DNA of 64,000 bases, from positions 1 through 64,000 of the forward strand of contig JAJFFE010000059.1 of assembly GCA_021776775.1 (NCBI GenBank), read 5' to 3'. The notes beneath the pieces were generated by a model. The model saw nothing but the letters and a program-made list of their open reading frames with translations, was not told the DNA's origin and made no database searches. The position numbers and the translations under genes were made by a program. The stretch comes from Planctomycetota bacterium (GTDB lineage Bacteria > Planctomycetota > UBA8108 > UBA1146 > JAJFFE01). Positions 45,423-55,860 of the stretch are shown here, piece after piece (the first letter of the stretch is position 1; each line of letters begins with the position of its first letter).

Positions 45423-46610
45423 ATGAGCGAATCGAACTTGAAGTGCGGCAGTTCGCTGCGGTCGGCTGCGTACCTATTCGCGGCGACGATTGCGCTGGCC
45501 GGCGCGATCGGGTGCGACTCGGGTTGCGCGAAGCCGCCGCCGCCGTCGAGTACCGGTCCTTCCGAGAAAAAAGCGGCCGCACGAGAGTCGTTTGCCGCTC
45601 GACTCGCGGCTGAGATTCCTGCCCAGGAGAGCCCGTGGGTGATTGCCCACGCACTGCTCGCATTCGGCCCGGACCTGCACATCGGCGAGGCCGCGGCGTT
45701 GAATCGATTGTCAGCTCGCTGGGTCCAGCGAAGCGACGGACGTACGTTCGTTGCGCTCCTCGGGGCCGGTACTTTGGGGGAACAGCACCCGCACCTCGTC
45801 CTGAAGACGCTGCTCCACGTTTTTCCCACGTCCCACGCTACCGCGGCAGAGTTGGTTCGCGACCTCGCCAAGACAGCCATCGCCGAGTTCGAACCGCCGA
45901 CAACGTTCGAGCAGCGAAACGACGTCGCGTGGTTTCTCGAGGCGGTCGCCCGAATGTCATTGCCGGCCGACAGGCCGATTCGACCGGGGGGGCCGACACC
46001 TAGGGAACTAGCCGAAGTCGCGCTCGCCACTCTCGAATCTGGCGATCGTCTCGTCGAGAACGCGCTCGAGCAGAGCGAGTTCTCGAGGCCGGGCGGAAGC
46101 GGCGGCCCGGAGACGCACGGCGTGTTTGCCTATACGTGCGGGGGGCAACATCTGCTGCAGGGGATCTTGTCCGCGGCTGAGCACGGCTTCCTCGACGACG
46201 CGCAACGAGCGCGGTTGACGAAGAGGCTCGGCGTCTACCGGCGGCGTCTCGACGCGGAGTATCGCTTTCGCCAACGTGAGTACGACCGAGCGATCGCGAG
46301 CGGCGCTTCAGAGATCTTGGCCGAGCAGATGTTTGGCATGTTCAGCCTGAAGCTGCTCGGCCACGGCTTGGAAATTCTCGGGCGTGCGCACCGCGTCGGG
46401 GTCGGAGATCCCTCGCAGATCGAACAAGCCGTTCGGTCGACTCGGGGAAAACTGCTGGGAATCTTTCGGCGATTGGATGACGATCTCGACCCCGATCGCA
46501 CCTTGCTCAAGAGTTTGCGTCGATCGCGGCCTGCCATGTGGCAACTGTGGTTTGGTGACGGCTGTCACGCGCTTCGTGGGTTATCCGAAACCGATGACAT
46601 CGGTCGTTGA
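45423..46610 (+). CDS. Hypothetical exported/lipoprotein
   Basis: Signal-like N-term SAAYLFAATIALAGAIGCDSGC; no domain recognised. Confidence 0.65.
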   Translation: MSESNLKCGSSLRSAAYLFAATIALAGAIGCDSGCAKPPPPSSTGPSEKKAAARESFAARLAAEIPAQESPWVIAHALLAFGPDLHIGEAAALNRLSARWVQRSDGRTFVALLGAGTLGEQHPHLVLKTLLHVFPTSHATAAELVRDLAKTAIAEFEPPTTFEQRNDVAWFLEAVARMSLPADRPIRPGGPTPRELAEVALATLESGDRLVENALEQSEFSRPGGSGGPETHGVFAYTCGGQHLLQGILSAAEHGFLDDAQRARLTKRLGVYRRRLDAEYRFRQREYDRAIASGASEILAEQMFGMFSLKLLGHGLEILGRAHRVGVGDPSQIEQAVRSTRGKLLGIFRRLDDDLDPDRTLLKSLRRSRPAMWQLWFGDGCHALRGLSETDDIGR

Positions 46611-46666
46611 AGTCGACCGACCGCATTCCAATTGCGGTTTCGAGTCGAACATGAAGAGAGAAGAGA

Positions 46667-47860
46667 GTGGAGACGAATTCCGTGCAGATCATCGGCTCGA
46701 AGCGACTCGAGAGTTTGGGCGCCTACGCGTTCGACGCGATCGACCGCAAAGTGCAAGCGCTTCGCGAACAGGGGCTCGCGCCCGTCGACTTCGGGGTGGG
46801 TGACCCGACGCTTCCGGCGCCGGAACTCGTCCGCCGTGCGACGGCGGCGGGAATCGAAACCTACAAGTGCTCCGGCTATCCCCCGTACGCGGGCATGCCG
46901 GAGTATCGGACCGCCGTGGCGGAGTGGACGAAGCGGCGCTTCGGTGTCGATCTCGACCCGGCCACGGAAGTCATCGGCACCGTCGGGTCGAAAGAGGCCA
47001 TCTTCAATTTCGCCGAAGCGATTCTCGATCCCGGCGATTTAGTCATTTCGCCCGATCCGGGATATCCGCCCTACGAACGCGGCACCTTGTTCGCCGAGGG
47101 TAAGGTGCATCTGCTGCCGCTCGACCCCGACAACAACTTCATGCCGGACTACGAGAGCATCCCGGAAGACGTCGCGCGCAAGGCGAAGATCTTCTGGCTG
47201 ACGCATCCGAACAGTCCTACCGGAGCCGTCGCTTCGGCGGAGTACCTCAAAGGTTGGATCGAGTTCTGTCGCTCTCACGACATCATCGCGGCGTGCGATG
47301 AGGCGTACACCGAGATCTACTTCGGAGATCCTCCGCACTCCGCCCTCGAGTTCGGGCTCGAAGGCGTGATCGTCTTTCAGTCGCTGTCCAAGCGTTCTGC
47401 GATGACGTCGTATCGCATCGGTTGGTGCGCTGGCGACGAACGCATTGTCTCGTTGTTTCGCAAGGTGAAGACCAACGTCGACTCGGGCGCCCCGTGGTTC
47501 GTGCAAGCGGGAGCGATCGCTGCGTTGTCGGATGAAGTGCACGTCGCCGAGTTTCGCGACGGGTACCGTCGGCAGCGAGATGTCTTGGTCGACGCGTTCG
47601 AGGCGGCGGGGTTGCCGCGCTCTGAACCCGCGGCGACGCTCTACATTTGGCAACGCTGTCCCGACGGGATGTCGGCGGTCGAACTGGCCGAGCGTCTTCT
47701 CGATCCGAAGATTGCAGCGGTGACGTTGCCGGGGCCGGCGCTGTCGAGTCGACCGGACGCCACTCCGCGCGAAATTGACTACATCCGGTTGGCGCTTGTC
47801 CCGAGCTTTGACGATTGCGCTCGTGTGGCTGCTAGCATTGCAGAGCATCTGCGGGTGTGA
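46667..47860 (+). CDS. Class I/II PLP-dependent aminotransferase (LL-diaminopimelate / succinyldiaminopimelate type)
   Basis: VDFGVGDPTLPAPELVRRAT...YPPYAGMPEYRTAVAEWTKRRFGVDL...KIFWLTHPNSPTGAVAS...ACDEAYTEIYF...VFQSLSKRSAMTSYRIGWCAGD. Confidence 0.9.
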   Translation: METNSVQIIGSKRLESLGAYAFDAIDRKVQALREQGLAPVDFGVGDPTLPAPELVRRATAAGIETYKCSGYPPYAGMPEYRTAVAEWTKRRFGVDLDPATEVIGTVGSKEAIFNFAEAILDPGDLVISPDPGYPPYERGTLFAEGKVHLLPLDPDNNFMPDYESIPEDVARKAKIFWLTHPNSPTGAVASAEYLKGWIEFCRSHDIIAACDEAYTEIYFGDPPHSALEFGLEGVIVFQSLSKRSAMTSYRIGWCAGDERIVSLFRKVKTNVDSGAPWFVQAGAIAALSDEVHVAEFRDGYRRQRDVLVDAFEAAGLPRSEPAATLYIWQRCPDGMSAVELAERLLDPKIAAVTLPGPALSSRPDATPREIDYIRLALVPSFDDCARVAASIAEHLRV

Positions 47861-48520
47861 GTGCGTTCTCGGGTCCGAAGGGGTGGTTGCGTGGCCGTCG
47901 AAGAACGGGTGATCTTGCTCGGGCGGGTGGCGCTGGCGATTGCGAGTTGCGATTCGGATCAACTCGATCAGTCGCTAGTCGCTTGCTCGACAAGCGTCGA
48001 CGCGGCGCGCGATCTGCCCGACGCGATCCTTCAGGGAATTCCGTACTCTGGGTTTCCCGGGGCGATCGACGCGTTGGGGCGCTGGGCCCGACTCGTCGAA
48101 CAGCCAGCTGCCCCGGCCCACGGCTCAAGCAGGAGTCCTGTAGCCCGAAGCGGGGGCCGGGTCACTCGTGACGTCGGTCGCGACAACTTCGAACGAGTTT
48201 ATGGAGCTCAATCGGACCGCGTGCTCGGCGATCTGCGAACGTTCGCGCCCGCGCTCGAGAGCTGGATCCTCGAATTCGCCTACGGCACGGTGATGAGCGA
48301 TGGGCTCGAACTGTTCGATATCGAGGCGCTAGGGGTCGCTTCGCTCCTGGGGCAAGCTCGGCGGCGGCCTCTACATTCTCATCTTCGAGGCGCGGTTCGC
48401 GTCGGGTGGGATCCGGAGGAGCTTAGGGAGTTCGTCGAGCGGTTGTCGCCGTGGTGCGACAACGATCTCGTCGCCCACGCGATCGACGTGATCGCCGGTC
48501 TGGACCGCGAAGGAGCGTGA
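47861..48520 (+). CDS. Carboxymuconolactone decarboxylase/AhpD-like hypothetical protein
   Basis: PDAILQGIPYSGFPGAIDALGRW; LESWILEFAYGTVMSDGLELFDIEALGVASLLGQARRRPLHSHLRGAVRVGW; start uncertain. Confidence 0.5.
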   Translation: MRSRVRRGGCVAVEERVILLGRVALAIASCDSDQLDQSLVACSTSVDAARDLPDAILQGIPYSGFPGAIDALGRWARLVEQPAAPAHGSSRSPVARSGGRVTRDVGRDNFERVYGAQSDRVLGDLRTFAPALESWILEFAYGTVMSDGLELFDIEALGVASLLGQARRRPLHSHLRGAVRVGWDPEELREFVERLSPWCDNDLVAHAIDVIAGLDREGA

Positions 48521-48644
48521 TCGTCCGAGCGGGACGTGATCGACCGCGCGGATCAACGTCGCAAGTCAGGTTCCTGTCTAGGCCTCCGGGGTTGCTTGCC
48601 GAAACGAGGGAAGGGCTTACAATCCCAGGCCGAGAAGAGATCCG

Positions 48645-49544
48645 ATGACCACGAAGATTGCGTTCATCAATCAGAAAGGCGGCGTGGGCAAGACAACCCT
48701 CGTCGCGAATTGCGGCGCCTACTGGGCGCGGCAAGGCCAGCGTGTGCTGCTCATCGACCTCGATCCGCAGGCGCACCTGACTCTACACCTCGGAACGTCC
48801 GGAGAGCGCGAGGACGTCAACATCTACCGGGTGTTCCGCAAGGACCTCGATATCACCGAGGCACCGGTCCGGATTCCCGACGAGAAGCTCGACATTATTC
48901 CGTCGCACATCGATTTGTCCGCCGCGGAATGGGAATTCGGCCAAGAAGTCGGCCGCGAGATGCTTCTGCGTGACTACCTGCGGAAGCTGCTCAGCCATCG
49001 TGAGTACGACGTGGTACTGATCGACTGCCCGCCGTCACTGGGTTTTCTTTCCTTGAATGCCTTGGCCGCCGTCGAAGATGTCGTGATCCCCGTTCAGGCT
49101 GAGTTCTTCGCGTTGCAGGGCATGGCGCAATTGCTCAAAGTCGTGGAACTGATCAAGGACCGGCTGCACCCAGTGCTCAAGTGGCGCGCGATCGTGCCGA
49201 CGTTGGTCGACACTCGGACCAACCTCGGTCGTGAGGTCATCGCCGAACTGCAGAACCACTTCGCCGACCTCGTGACGAAGACTCATCTTCGCAAGCGAGT
49301 CAAAGTCGCGGAGGCGCCGAGTCACGGCCAGTCGATCTTCGAGTACGCCGAGAACTCACCGGAAGCGAACGAGTTCGCGGCACTTGCGCAAGAGCTGGAA
49401 GTACGACTCGAAATACCTCCGCCACGATCTTCAGAACCCTCGACTCAACCGGAAGCGCAAGAGCGCGATGGATCGACGCCCGTAGGGCGGCTGTCTCGAT
49501 CGATCGCCTCGAGCACAACCTCACCGGAGTCCAACGCCTCTTGA
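48645..49544 (+). CDS. ParA/Soj family ATPase
   Basis: MTTKIAFINQKGGVGKTTLVANCGAYWARQGQRVLLIDLDPQAHLTLHLG...YDVVLIDCPPSLGFLSLNAL. Confidence 0.95.
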   Translation: MTTKIAFINQKGGVGKTTLVANCGAYWARQGQRVLLIDLDPQAHLTLHLGTSGEREDVNIYRVFRKDLDITEAPVRIPDEKLDIIPSHIDLSAAEWEFGQEVGREMLLRDYLRKLLSHREYDVVLIDCPPSLGFLSLNALAAVEDVVIPVQAEFFALQGMAQLLKVVELIKDRLHPVLKWRAIVPTLVDTRTNLGREVIAELQNHFADLVTKTHLRKRVKVAEAPSHGQSIFEYAENSPEANEFAALAQELEVRLEIPPPRSSEPSTQPEAQERDGSTPVGRLSRSIASSTTSPESNAS

Positions 49545-50851
49545 TGCGCTCCAGTCATCTTTGCCTCGTGATCCTGCTCGTCGTTTCGAGTTATGGCTTC
49601 GCGGCGGACGGACCGTCTCCCGAAATCAAACGCCGCGTCGCGGCTTTGAACGACGACGGCATCGCCTTGTACCAAAAGGGCGAGTACGTGCGCGCGATCG
49701 CCCGTTTCGAAGAAGCTCTGCGATTACACAGTAGCTCGTCCGACGTCCGCACCAATCTCGGGAAAGCCCACGCCGCCTACGGGTTGCATTTGGTCGATGG
49801 CGCGGTGACGGTCGACGAAGGGACCGCCGCGTTACGGCGCGCACTCGAACGGCTGAACCAGGCCTTGCTCTACTGGAAGGGCGATGGCAAGACCCACCGA
49901 GCGATCGCATGGTGCCATTACGAGTTGTCCGAGTTGCCGGCGGCCGAGCGGTCGTTGACGACAGCCGCGACGCTCGATCCGGGGTCGTTCGAAACGTGGC
50001 GTCTTCTCGGTGTCGTTCGGGAGGAGCAGCAAAAGTTCGAGGCGTCGTTCGAGGCGTACAGCAAGGCGCTCGCGATCAAACCCGGCGATCGCTTGCTGAC
50101 GACCCGGTTGAAGCGCGCTCGATTCGATCGGCAAGCCATCCGTGAGTTTCGCAAGCTGAAGACCGATCGATTCACCATTCACTATCCCGACGCCGTCACC
50201 GTTGCCACGGCGAAGAGTATCCAGGCGGTTCTCGATCAGACCATCGCGACGTTTGTTCGGCGCTGGAACCTGTCAGAGCCGAAGGGCGTCGTCGTTATCT
50301 GCTATCCGCCCGGTGAGTTTTCTCTGCGAACCGGCCTTCACGAAGACGTCGGCGGTGCCTTTGACGGTCGGATTCGCATCGCATTCCCCGAGGAACTCGA
50401 GGGCGGTGGCCTCGGCGTCGAACGAGTTGTGCGACACGAGGCGATCCACCTCTTGCTACAGAGTGCCGGCGCTCGCCCGCCACGCTGGGTCGACGAAGGA
50501 GTCGCCCAGTTTCTCGATGGTGATCAGCGCAAGCTATGGTGGCCACGGTTCCGGCAGGCGCTCAAGAAGTCACCGAATGTCGGGGTTCACGAGCGGGAGG
50601 GCTTGTTCAGCCACGCGGATCCGGCCACATGGGCGGCGCTGTACCTTCATTCGTATTTCTTCGTGAAGCATTTGGTGGAGGTGGGGGGAGAGCTCCGGAT
50701 CGATATGGTCGTTCGTGAAGTTCGTTCCGGTAAGCCGTGGAGCGAGTCGTTCGAATCGATCTACGGCGTGTCGGCCGGCGAGCTGGACCGACGCTGGCGC
50801 CGCAAGCTCATCGAAGAGCCTCCGGTCAAGCGTCCCAACCGGCGGCCGTGA
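49541..50851 (+). CDS. TPR-containing secreted protein with gluzincin (peptidase MA-like) domain
   Basis: GIALYQKGEYVRAIARFEEALRLHSSSSDVRTNLGKA; RVVRHEAIHLLLQSAGARPPRWVDEGVAQFLDG (HExxH). Confidence 0.85.
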   Translation: MMRSSHLCLVILLVVSSYGFAADGPSPEIKRRVAALNDDGIALYQKGEYVRAIARFEEALRLHSSSSDVRTNLGKAHAAYGLHLVDGAVTVDEGTAALRRALERLNQALLYWKGDGKTHRAIAWCHYELSELPAAERSLTTAATLDPGSFETWRLLGVVREEQQKFEASFEAYSKALAIKPGDRLLTTRLKRARFDRQAIREFRKLKTDRFTIHYPDAVTVATAKSIQAVLDQTIATFVRRWNLSEPKGVVVICYPPGEFSLRTGLHEDVGGAFDGRIRIAFPEELEGGGLGVERVVRHEAIHLLLQSAGARPPRWVDEGVAQFLDGDQRKLWWPRFRQALKKSPNVGVHEREGLFSHADPATWAALYLHSYFFVKHLVEVGGELRIDMVVREVRSGKPWSESFESIYGVSAGELDRRWRRKLIEEPPVKRPNRRP

Positions 50852-50990
50852 GTTTCGGCTCCGTGGCGGCTAGCTAGCGAGACCCGTCACTGCTTGCGTC
50901 GCAGGGGCTTACGGCGTCGCCCTCAAGTTCGATCCCGATCGAATCCGAAGCTAGTGGGTAACCCGTCTCGCTCCTGGTTTCGGAGGAATT

Positions 50991-51158
50991 ATGGCGAATG
51001 CCCTAACGCGCGAAGAGCTTGAATTCGTGAAAGCGATCGAGAGCTACAAAAAGACGAACTCCAAGGCGTTCCTCTCTTGGACAGAGGTCCTCTCGATTGT
51101 GAAAGAGCTCGGCTACAAGAAGAGTGAGCTGCACAAGCGGAAGAAAGCAAAGGCGTAG
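50991..51158 (+). CDS. 55-aa small basic protein, unannotated in ORF track
   Basis: Strong SD GGAGG 5 nt upstream of ATG; MANALTREELEFVKAIESYKKTNSKAFLSWTEVLSIVKELGYKKSELHKRKKAKA*. Confidence 0.65.
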   Translation: MANALTREELEFVKAIESYKKTNSKAFLSWTEVLSIVKELGYKKSELHKRKKAKA

Positions 51159-51165
51159 CGGCATC

Positions 51166-51870
51166 ATGGAAAGCACCTCGATTCTCGCCCTCTTGTTCGG
51201 GGCTCTCGACGGGAGCGTGCCACGCGACCTCTTCAACGCGGAAGTTGCGGCGGCTGACGGTCTCGACTTGACCGGTATCGACCTCAATAACTATGACTTG
51301 CGCGGGTTGACCTTTCGTCGTTGCACGCTGAGAGACGCGAAACTCAATAGCGTTCGCGCGGACGGCGTGTCATTCGAGCAGGCCAACCTCGACGGCGTAG
51401 AACTCAACAACGCGTCACTCGTCACGGCGAACTTCGAGCGGGCGTCTGCTATCGACTCCACCATGGTCGAAGCGGACATGACCGGCGCCGACTTGACCTG
51501 GTGCGTCCTGCGCGGCTCTCGACTCGATGGCGTCGATTTGGGTCGCGCGACGCTGTGGAAAACTGATCTGCGCGAGGCGGTCTATCCGGATTTCGCATTC
51601 CGACCTGATCAGGACATCCTTCACTCCCAGCTGGAGAGACCGCTCGAAGGGCGCGTGACGTTGCGAGAGTTTCTCGACGTCGTCAGCGGGCTGTCCGAAA
51701 CCTCGTACAAGATGCCTGGAAGCGCGCCCGGCCCCAAAGTGGACATCCCGGAAAACCTCAAAGACGATCCAGATATGCACTTGGCGACGGTTGCGCGCGA
51801 TCTCGGACTCCGAGTCGTTCCCCACGTCGGCCCGACCGGGTCGATCATGCACTACGAGATCGTGCAGTAG
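51166..51870 (+). CDS. Pentapeptide-repeat protein
   Basis: LDLTGIDLNNYDLRGLTFRRCTLRDAKLNSVRADGVSFEQANLDGVELNNASLVTANFERA...DMTGADLTWCVLRGSRLDGVDLGRATLWKTDL. Confidence 0.85.
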   Translation: MESTSILALLFGALDGSVPRDLFNAEVAAADGLDLTGIDLNNYDLRGLTFRRCTLRDAKLNSVRADGVSFEQANLDGVELNNASLVTANFERASAIDSTMVEADMTGADLTWCVLRGSRLDGVDLGRATLWKTDLREAVYPDFAFRPDQDILHSQLERPLEGRVTLREFLDVVSGLSETSYKMPGSAPGPKVDIPENLKDDPDMHLATVARDLGLRVVPHVGPTGSIMHYEIVQ

Positions 51871-52078
51871 GCGCAGCCTATCCAGGGGCTGGCAACGCAC
51901 GTTTCCCCTGGATTTCCCCCTCGTCGTCTCCAGAATGATGCTGGTTCGCAGCCGTGACCACTCGGTTGCGGCTTCTTCGTGTGAGCGTACGAGAATCGTC
52001 GTCGCGCGGGCGAAGGCCAGTCAGTCGTTGTGTTGACCCCGCGAGCCGGGGCGTCTGGTTTTGAGAGAGGGGGGCGTG

Positions 52079-52351
52079 ATGATTTCACGCCGAGCGCAGC
52101 CAATTGAAGACATTATCGATCTGTTCCCGAGTCAGTACGTCCTGCTGGGGTCGTGTCGGTTCGACGACCGCGGGCAGCTGACTCACGGCCGAGTCTTGGA
52201 GTCGTCGACCGATTCGGACGACATCTACGACGCGCTGCGGACCAACCCCAACAGCGTCATTATCTACACTGGCCCTGACTCGCTCGATCACGACGGTGCT
52301 TTCCTCGATTCGGGCCAAGTTTGGGAGGCTCGCAGCGTCTCGCATTCCTGA
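52079..52351 (+). CDS. Hypothetical protein
   Basis: MISRRAQPIEDIIDLFPSQYVLLGSCRFDDRGQLTHGRVLES...; start after GAGAGGGGGGCG. Confidence 0.5.
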   Translation: MISRRAQPIEDIIDLFPSQYVLLGSCRFDDRGQLTHGRVLESSTDSDDIYDALRTNPNSVIIYTGPDSLDHDGAFLDSGQVWEARSVSHS

Positions 52352-52772
52352 CGACCGAGATCGCTCCGACTCCACTCTCAGACCACCGACGACGCGCTCC
52401 GACGGGCTTTGCGTCTTCGGATCCGCGAATGAAGACGAAAAAACTGGGCTTATGACAGCCAATTGAGGGGCCCCTCCCATCCCGGTCCGCCTGCCTAAAT
52501 CCTTGTCACCTTTCGAGAAAACGCAATTCACCCGTTGAAGGGCGGATTGGGCTGTGCTAACTTATTTTGGCTGTAACCCTCAAGGCGAACGAGACCTAGG
52601 GCCGATAGTAGAAACGACCTTGGAATCCAGCCTGGCACACGCCAAGCGTCGCCGATTTTCAACGTCCGTGGACTACGTTTTCGGGCATTGAGGCGGGCGT
52701 TTGTGAGACCGATGCGCGACGTAGCGCCGGATTCCGTGTAGTGCAGCGAAACTCGATTTTGGAAGGACGGCC

Positions 52773-53099
52773 ATGCGCACGATCACTAAGCGTGACTTGG
52801 TCCAACTGATCGCCGAGAAGACCAACGTGCAACAGCAGAAAGCCAAGGAAGTCATCCAAAGCTTTCTCGACGAGATCATCACCGAGCTCGCAAATGGGAA
52901 CCGTCTTGAGTTCCGCGACTTCGGGGTGTTCGAACCGCGCAAGAAAGCTCCGCGACTAGCTCGGAACCCAAGAACGGGTGAAAAGATTCAGGTGCCTCAC
53001 AAAGTCACCGTGAAGTTCAAAGCGGGGCGTCTCATGAAAGAGAAGCTCCAAGATAGTGGGTTGGCCCAGGACGGGGCGGAGTCGAGCGCGGCGAGCTAG
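52773..53099 (+). CDS. HU/IHF family DNA-binding protein
   Basis: MRTITKRDLVQLIAEKTNVQQQKAKEVIQSFLDEIITELANGNRLEFRDFGVFEPRKKAPRLARNPRTGEKIQVPHKVTVKFKAG. Confidence 0.95.
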   Translation: MRTITKRDLVQLIAEKTNVQQQKAKEVIQSFLDEIITELANGNRLEFRDFGVFEPRKKAPRLARNPRTGEKIQVPHKVTVKFKAGRLMKEKLQDSGLAQDGAESSAAS

Positions 53100-53163
53100 G
53101 TGCTCGTTCGTTCGAACTTGGCTTCGTCGTTGAACCGAACTCACTTGGTTGAACGAATCTGGG

Positions 53164-53201
53164 CGCCGGCAGGTCGATCTATTTCGGCCGATCTGCCGGC
53201 G
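53164..53201 (+). terminator. Terminator-like hairpin downstream of HU-family gene
   Basis: CGCCGGCAGGTCG...CGATCTGCCGGCG, 13-bp stem with one G-U, followed by GCTTTGTGT. Confidence 0.5.
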
Positions 53202-53391
53202 GCTTTGTGTCTGAACGGGCTTCGATCCGTAACGCCGAGTAACGTGAGGCGGTCGTCGTGATCCCGAGATCGCGTCGATATCCCGTTGTGAGGCAACAAC
53301 CTGAGGGTTGTGCGAGGATCGGCCTGCGCAACCCCTCCGTGGGTTCCGATCATCCGATAGGGGAACTTCTCCCCTCGGAGAGAGGGATCGG

Positions 53392-54480
53392 ATGACGGAT
53401 AGCATTAGTAGTTCTAGCTCGCCTAGCTCGCCTAGCGCTGGTGCGCTGCTGACGGGTCGTAACGTGTTGGTGACCGGTGGTACCGGCACGATTGGATCCG
53501 AGATCGTGCGGCAGGTCCTGTCGTATCGCCCGCGCGTGGTGCGCATCTTCAGCCGCGACGAGACTCGGCAAGCAGACCTGCGCCTCGAATTGGGTGATCG
53601 ACCGGAGCTCCGATTTCTCATCGGAGATGTGCGAGATCTTGCCCGGCTGCGCTCGGCGCTCGAAGACGTCGACGTTGTCTTTCACGCGGCGGCCCTCAAG
53701 CACGTTCCCGCGTGCGAGTACAACCCATTCGAAGCGGTACAGACCAACGTCATCGGCACGCAGAATCTCATCACGGCGTGTCGTGAGACCGGCGTCGAGC
53801 GTCTCGTGTACGTTTCCACCGACAAGGCAGTCAACCCGACAAACACCATGGGGGCGACGAAACTACTCGCCGAGAACCTGATTCGCGCGACTCAAGACTT
53901 CAGCTCAGGGCTGGTCCTCAGCACGGTCCGATTCGGGAACGTGATGGGCAGTCGAGGGTCGCTCCTTCCTCTGCTCGCACGGCAGATCGAGAGCTCCGAT
54001 CGAGTCCAGCTCACGTCGCGTGAGATGACTCGGTTCATGATGACCATTTCGGACGCGGTCTCCCTCGTGCTCGAGTCCATGCGAGTTTGCGGTGGCGGCG
54101 AAACGTGCATCCTGGAGATGCCGGCGCTTCGCGTAGCGGACCTCGTCGAAGTGTTCGTCGAAGAGTTCTGCTCGATTCAGGGGCGCGACCCGTCGGAGAT
54201 CGAGGTCGTCGAGACAGGTGCCCGCCCCGGCGAGAAGGTGCACGAAGAGCTTCTCAACGTAGGGGAGTGCGCGCGGGTCACCAAGCGGGGTTCGATGTAC
54301 GTCGTGGCTCCAATTCGCGGTTTCGAACCCGATCGCGGTGTTCGTGCCGACGTCGGTGTGCTTCCCGACGAGTTCCATTCCGGTCGCGCCCGACTTCTCG
54401 AACGCGAGGAAATCAGCACGCTGATCGACCGGTCCGGATTCTTCGACCCGTATCGCCAACTCGAGAGGGAGCCGTCGTGA
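53392..54480 (+). CDS. Polysaccharide biosynthesis NAD-dependent dehydratase (CapD/PseB-like)
   Basis: NVLVTGGTGTIGSEIVRQVLSYRPRVVRIFSRDETRQADLR...FHAAALKHVPACEYNPFEAVQTNVIGTQNLI...VYVSTDKAVNPTNTMGATK. Confidence 0.93.
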   Translation: MTDSISSSSSPSSPSAGALLTGRNVLVTGGTGTIGSEIVRQVLSYRPRVVRIFSRDETRQADLRLELGDRPELRFLIGDVRDLARLRSALEDVDVVFHAAALKHVPACEYNPFEAVQTNVIGTQNLITACRETGVERLVYVSTDKAVNPTNTMGATKLLAENLIRATQDFSSGLVLSTVRFGNVMGSRGSLLPLLARQIESSDRVQLTSREMTRFMMTISDAVSLVLESMRVCGGGETCILEMPALRVADLVEVFVEEFCSIQGRDPSEIEVVETGARPGEKVHEELLNVGECARVTKRGSMYVVAPIRGFEPDRGVRADVGVLPDEFHSGRARLLEREEISTLIDRSGFFDPYRQLEREPS

Positions 54481-55616
54481 CGCAGTGGCGTGTTCCCCTG
54501 TCGCGGCCCGACATCGATGACAGCGATCGTCGTGCGGTGGCGGAGGTTCTCGAACGCGACGTCTTGAGTCTGGGCCCCGAAGCGACGGCGTTCGAAGAAG
54601 AGTTCTCGACATTTCTCGACGGCCGAGTGAGTGCGGCGTGCGTCTCAAACGGAACCGCTGGTCTCTACCTGGCGCTGCAAGCGCTCGGCGTCGATCACGG
54701 CGAGGTCTTGACGCCATCGTACGGATTCGTCGGGACGGCACACGCGATCCGCATGGCCGGAGCGACTCCGAGATTCGTCGACGTCGATCCCAATACCCTC
54801 GTCGTGAGCCTCGAGTCATTGCGCGCAGCATGGACACCCCGCGTCACCGCGTTGATCCCCGTGCACATCTTCGGCACGCCGCCGCCGATTCCGGCAATCT
54901 GCGCGTGGGCCGAGGAGCTCGGAGTGCCGGTGATCGAGGATGCGTGCGAGGCGATCGGCGGTCGCAACGACGGACTTCCGTGCGGGTCAATTGGCGACGC
55001 GGGCGTGTTTGCGTTCTACCCCAACAAGCAGATGACGACTGGCGAAGGCGGCATGGTGGTCGCTCGATCGACGGCCGTGACGGAGCGAATTCGCAGCCTC
55101 CGGAATCAGGGACGCGGCTCCGGCGAATTCGAATTCGTCGCCGAGGGGTTCAACTTTCGGTTGAGCGAGCTGCAATGCGCGTTGGGTCGATCCCAGCTGC
55201 GCCGCTTACCTGGGTTTCTGGCCGCGCGGGAGCGCGTCGCGACAACGTACATTTCCGGGCTCGCGTCCATCGCTGGTCTATCCCCGTTGGGTCCGGTCCG
55301 ATCCGGCGATTCTCGGAGCTGGTTCGTGTTTCCGGTCCTCGTCGACGAAGCCGCCTGGCGCCAGCCGGTCCGTGACCTGCTCTCGGCGAACGGCATCCAG
55401 ACAGCCCCTTACTTCCGCGCCGTCCATGAGATGGCGCCTTATCGTGCGGCCGAATTCCGGGGCGAGCTTCCGATTACGGAAGACGTTGCGCAGCGTTCGT
55501 TTGCGATTCCATTTCACAATCGACTGACCCCCGACGAGTGTCAGTTCGTCCTCGACTCACTCCGCTCTGCGATGGCCCAGATCCAGGCTGCCATTCCCGC
55601 GCAAACATCGCCGTAG
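54477..55616 (+). CDS. DegT/DnrJ/EryC1/StrS-family sugar aminotransferase
   Basis: VPLSRPDIDDSDRRAVAEVLERDVLSLGPEATAFEEEFSTFLDG...CVSNGTAGLYLALQALGV...VIEDACEAIGG...FAFYPNKQMTTGEGGMVV. Confidence 0.95.
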   Translation: MTQWRVPLSRPDIDDSDRRAVAEVLERDVLSLGPEATAFEEEFSTFLDGRVSAACVSNGTAGLYLALQALGVDHGEVLTPSYGFVGTAHAIRMAGATPRFVDVDPNTLVVSLESLRAAWTPRVTALIPVHIFGTPPPIPAICAWAEELGVPVIEDACEAIGGRNDGLPCGSIGDAGVFAFYPNKQMTTGEGGMVVARSTAVTERIRSLRNQGRGSGEFEFVAEGFNFRLSELQCALGRSQLRRLPGFLAARERVATTYISGLASIAGLSPLGPVRSGDSRSWFVFPVLVDEAAWRQPVRDLLSANGIQTAPYFRAVHEMAPYRAAEFRGELPITEDVAQRSFAIPFHNRLTPDECQFVLDSLRSAMAQIQAAIPAQTSP

Positions 55617-55860
55617 GGGCTGCGTAACCCCAACGAATCTTCGACGTCCCGAGTCCGAGTCCGGCGCCCGGGTGGCTCGGAGAGCCCGGGCGGTCGATGT
55701 TTTGTGTGGACCTTCCCAACACTCGAACACTGGAGTTAAGTCCCGCGGTCGGTAAGATACGGGAGATTCTTCAGTAACGGCGACGGTGCGACGATCCCGA
55801 CCGGTGAGTCCAGTGTCGCCATGACCATCGATCGATTCCGGGGGGCGCCAGCAGCTTGCT

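Noticed and set aside
47039-47962. 307-aa minus-strand ORF
   Set aside because: Antisense to the aminotransferase gene; shadow ORF.
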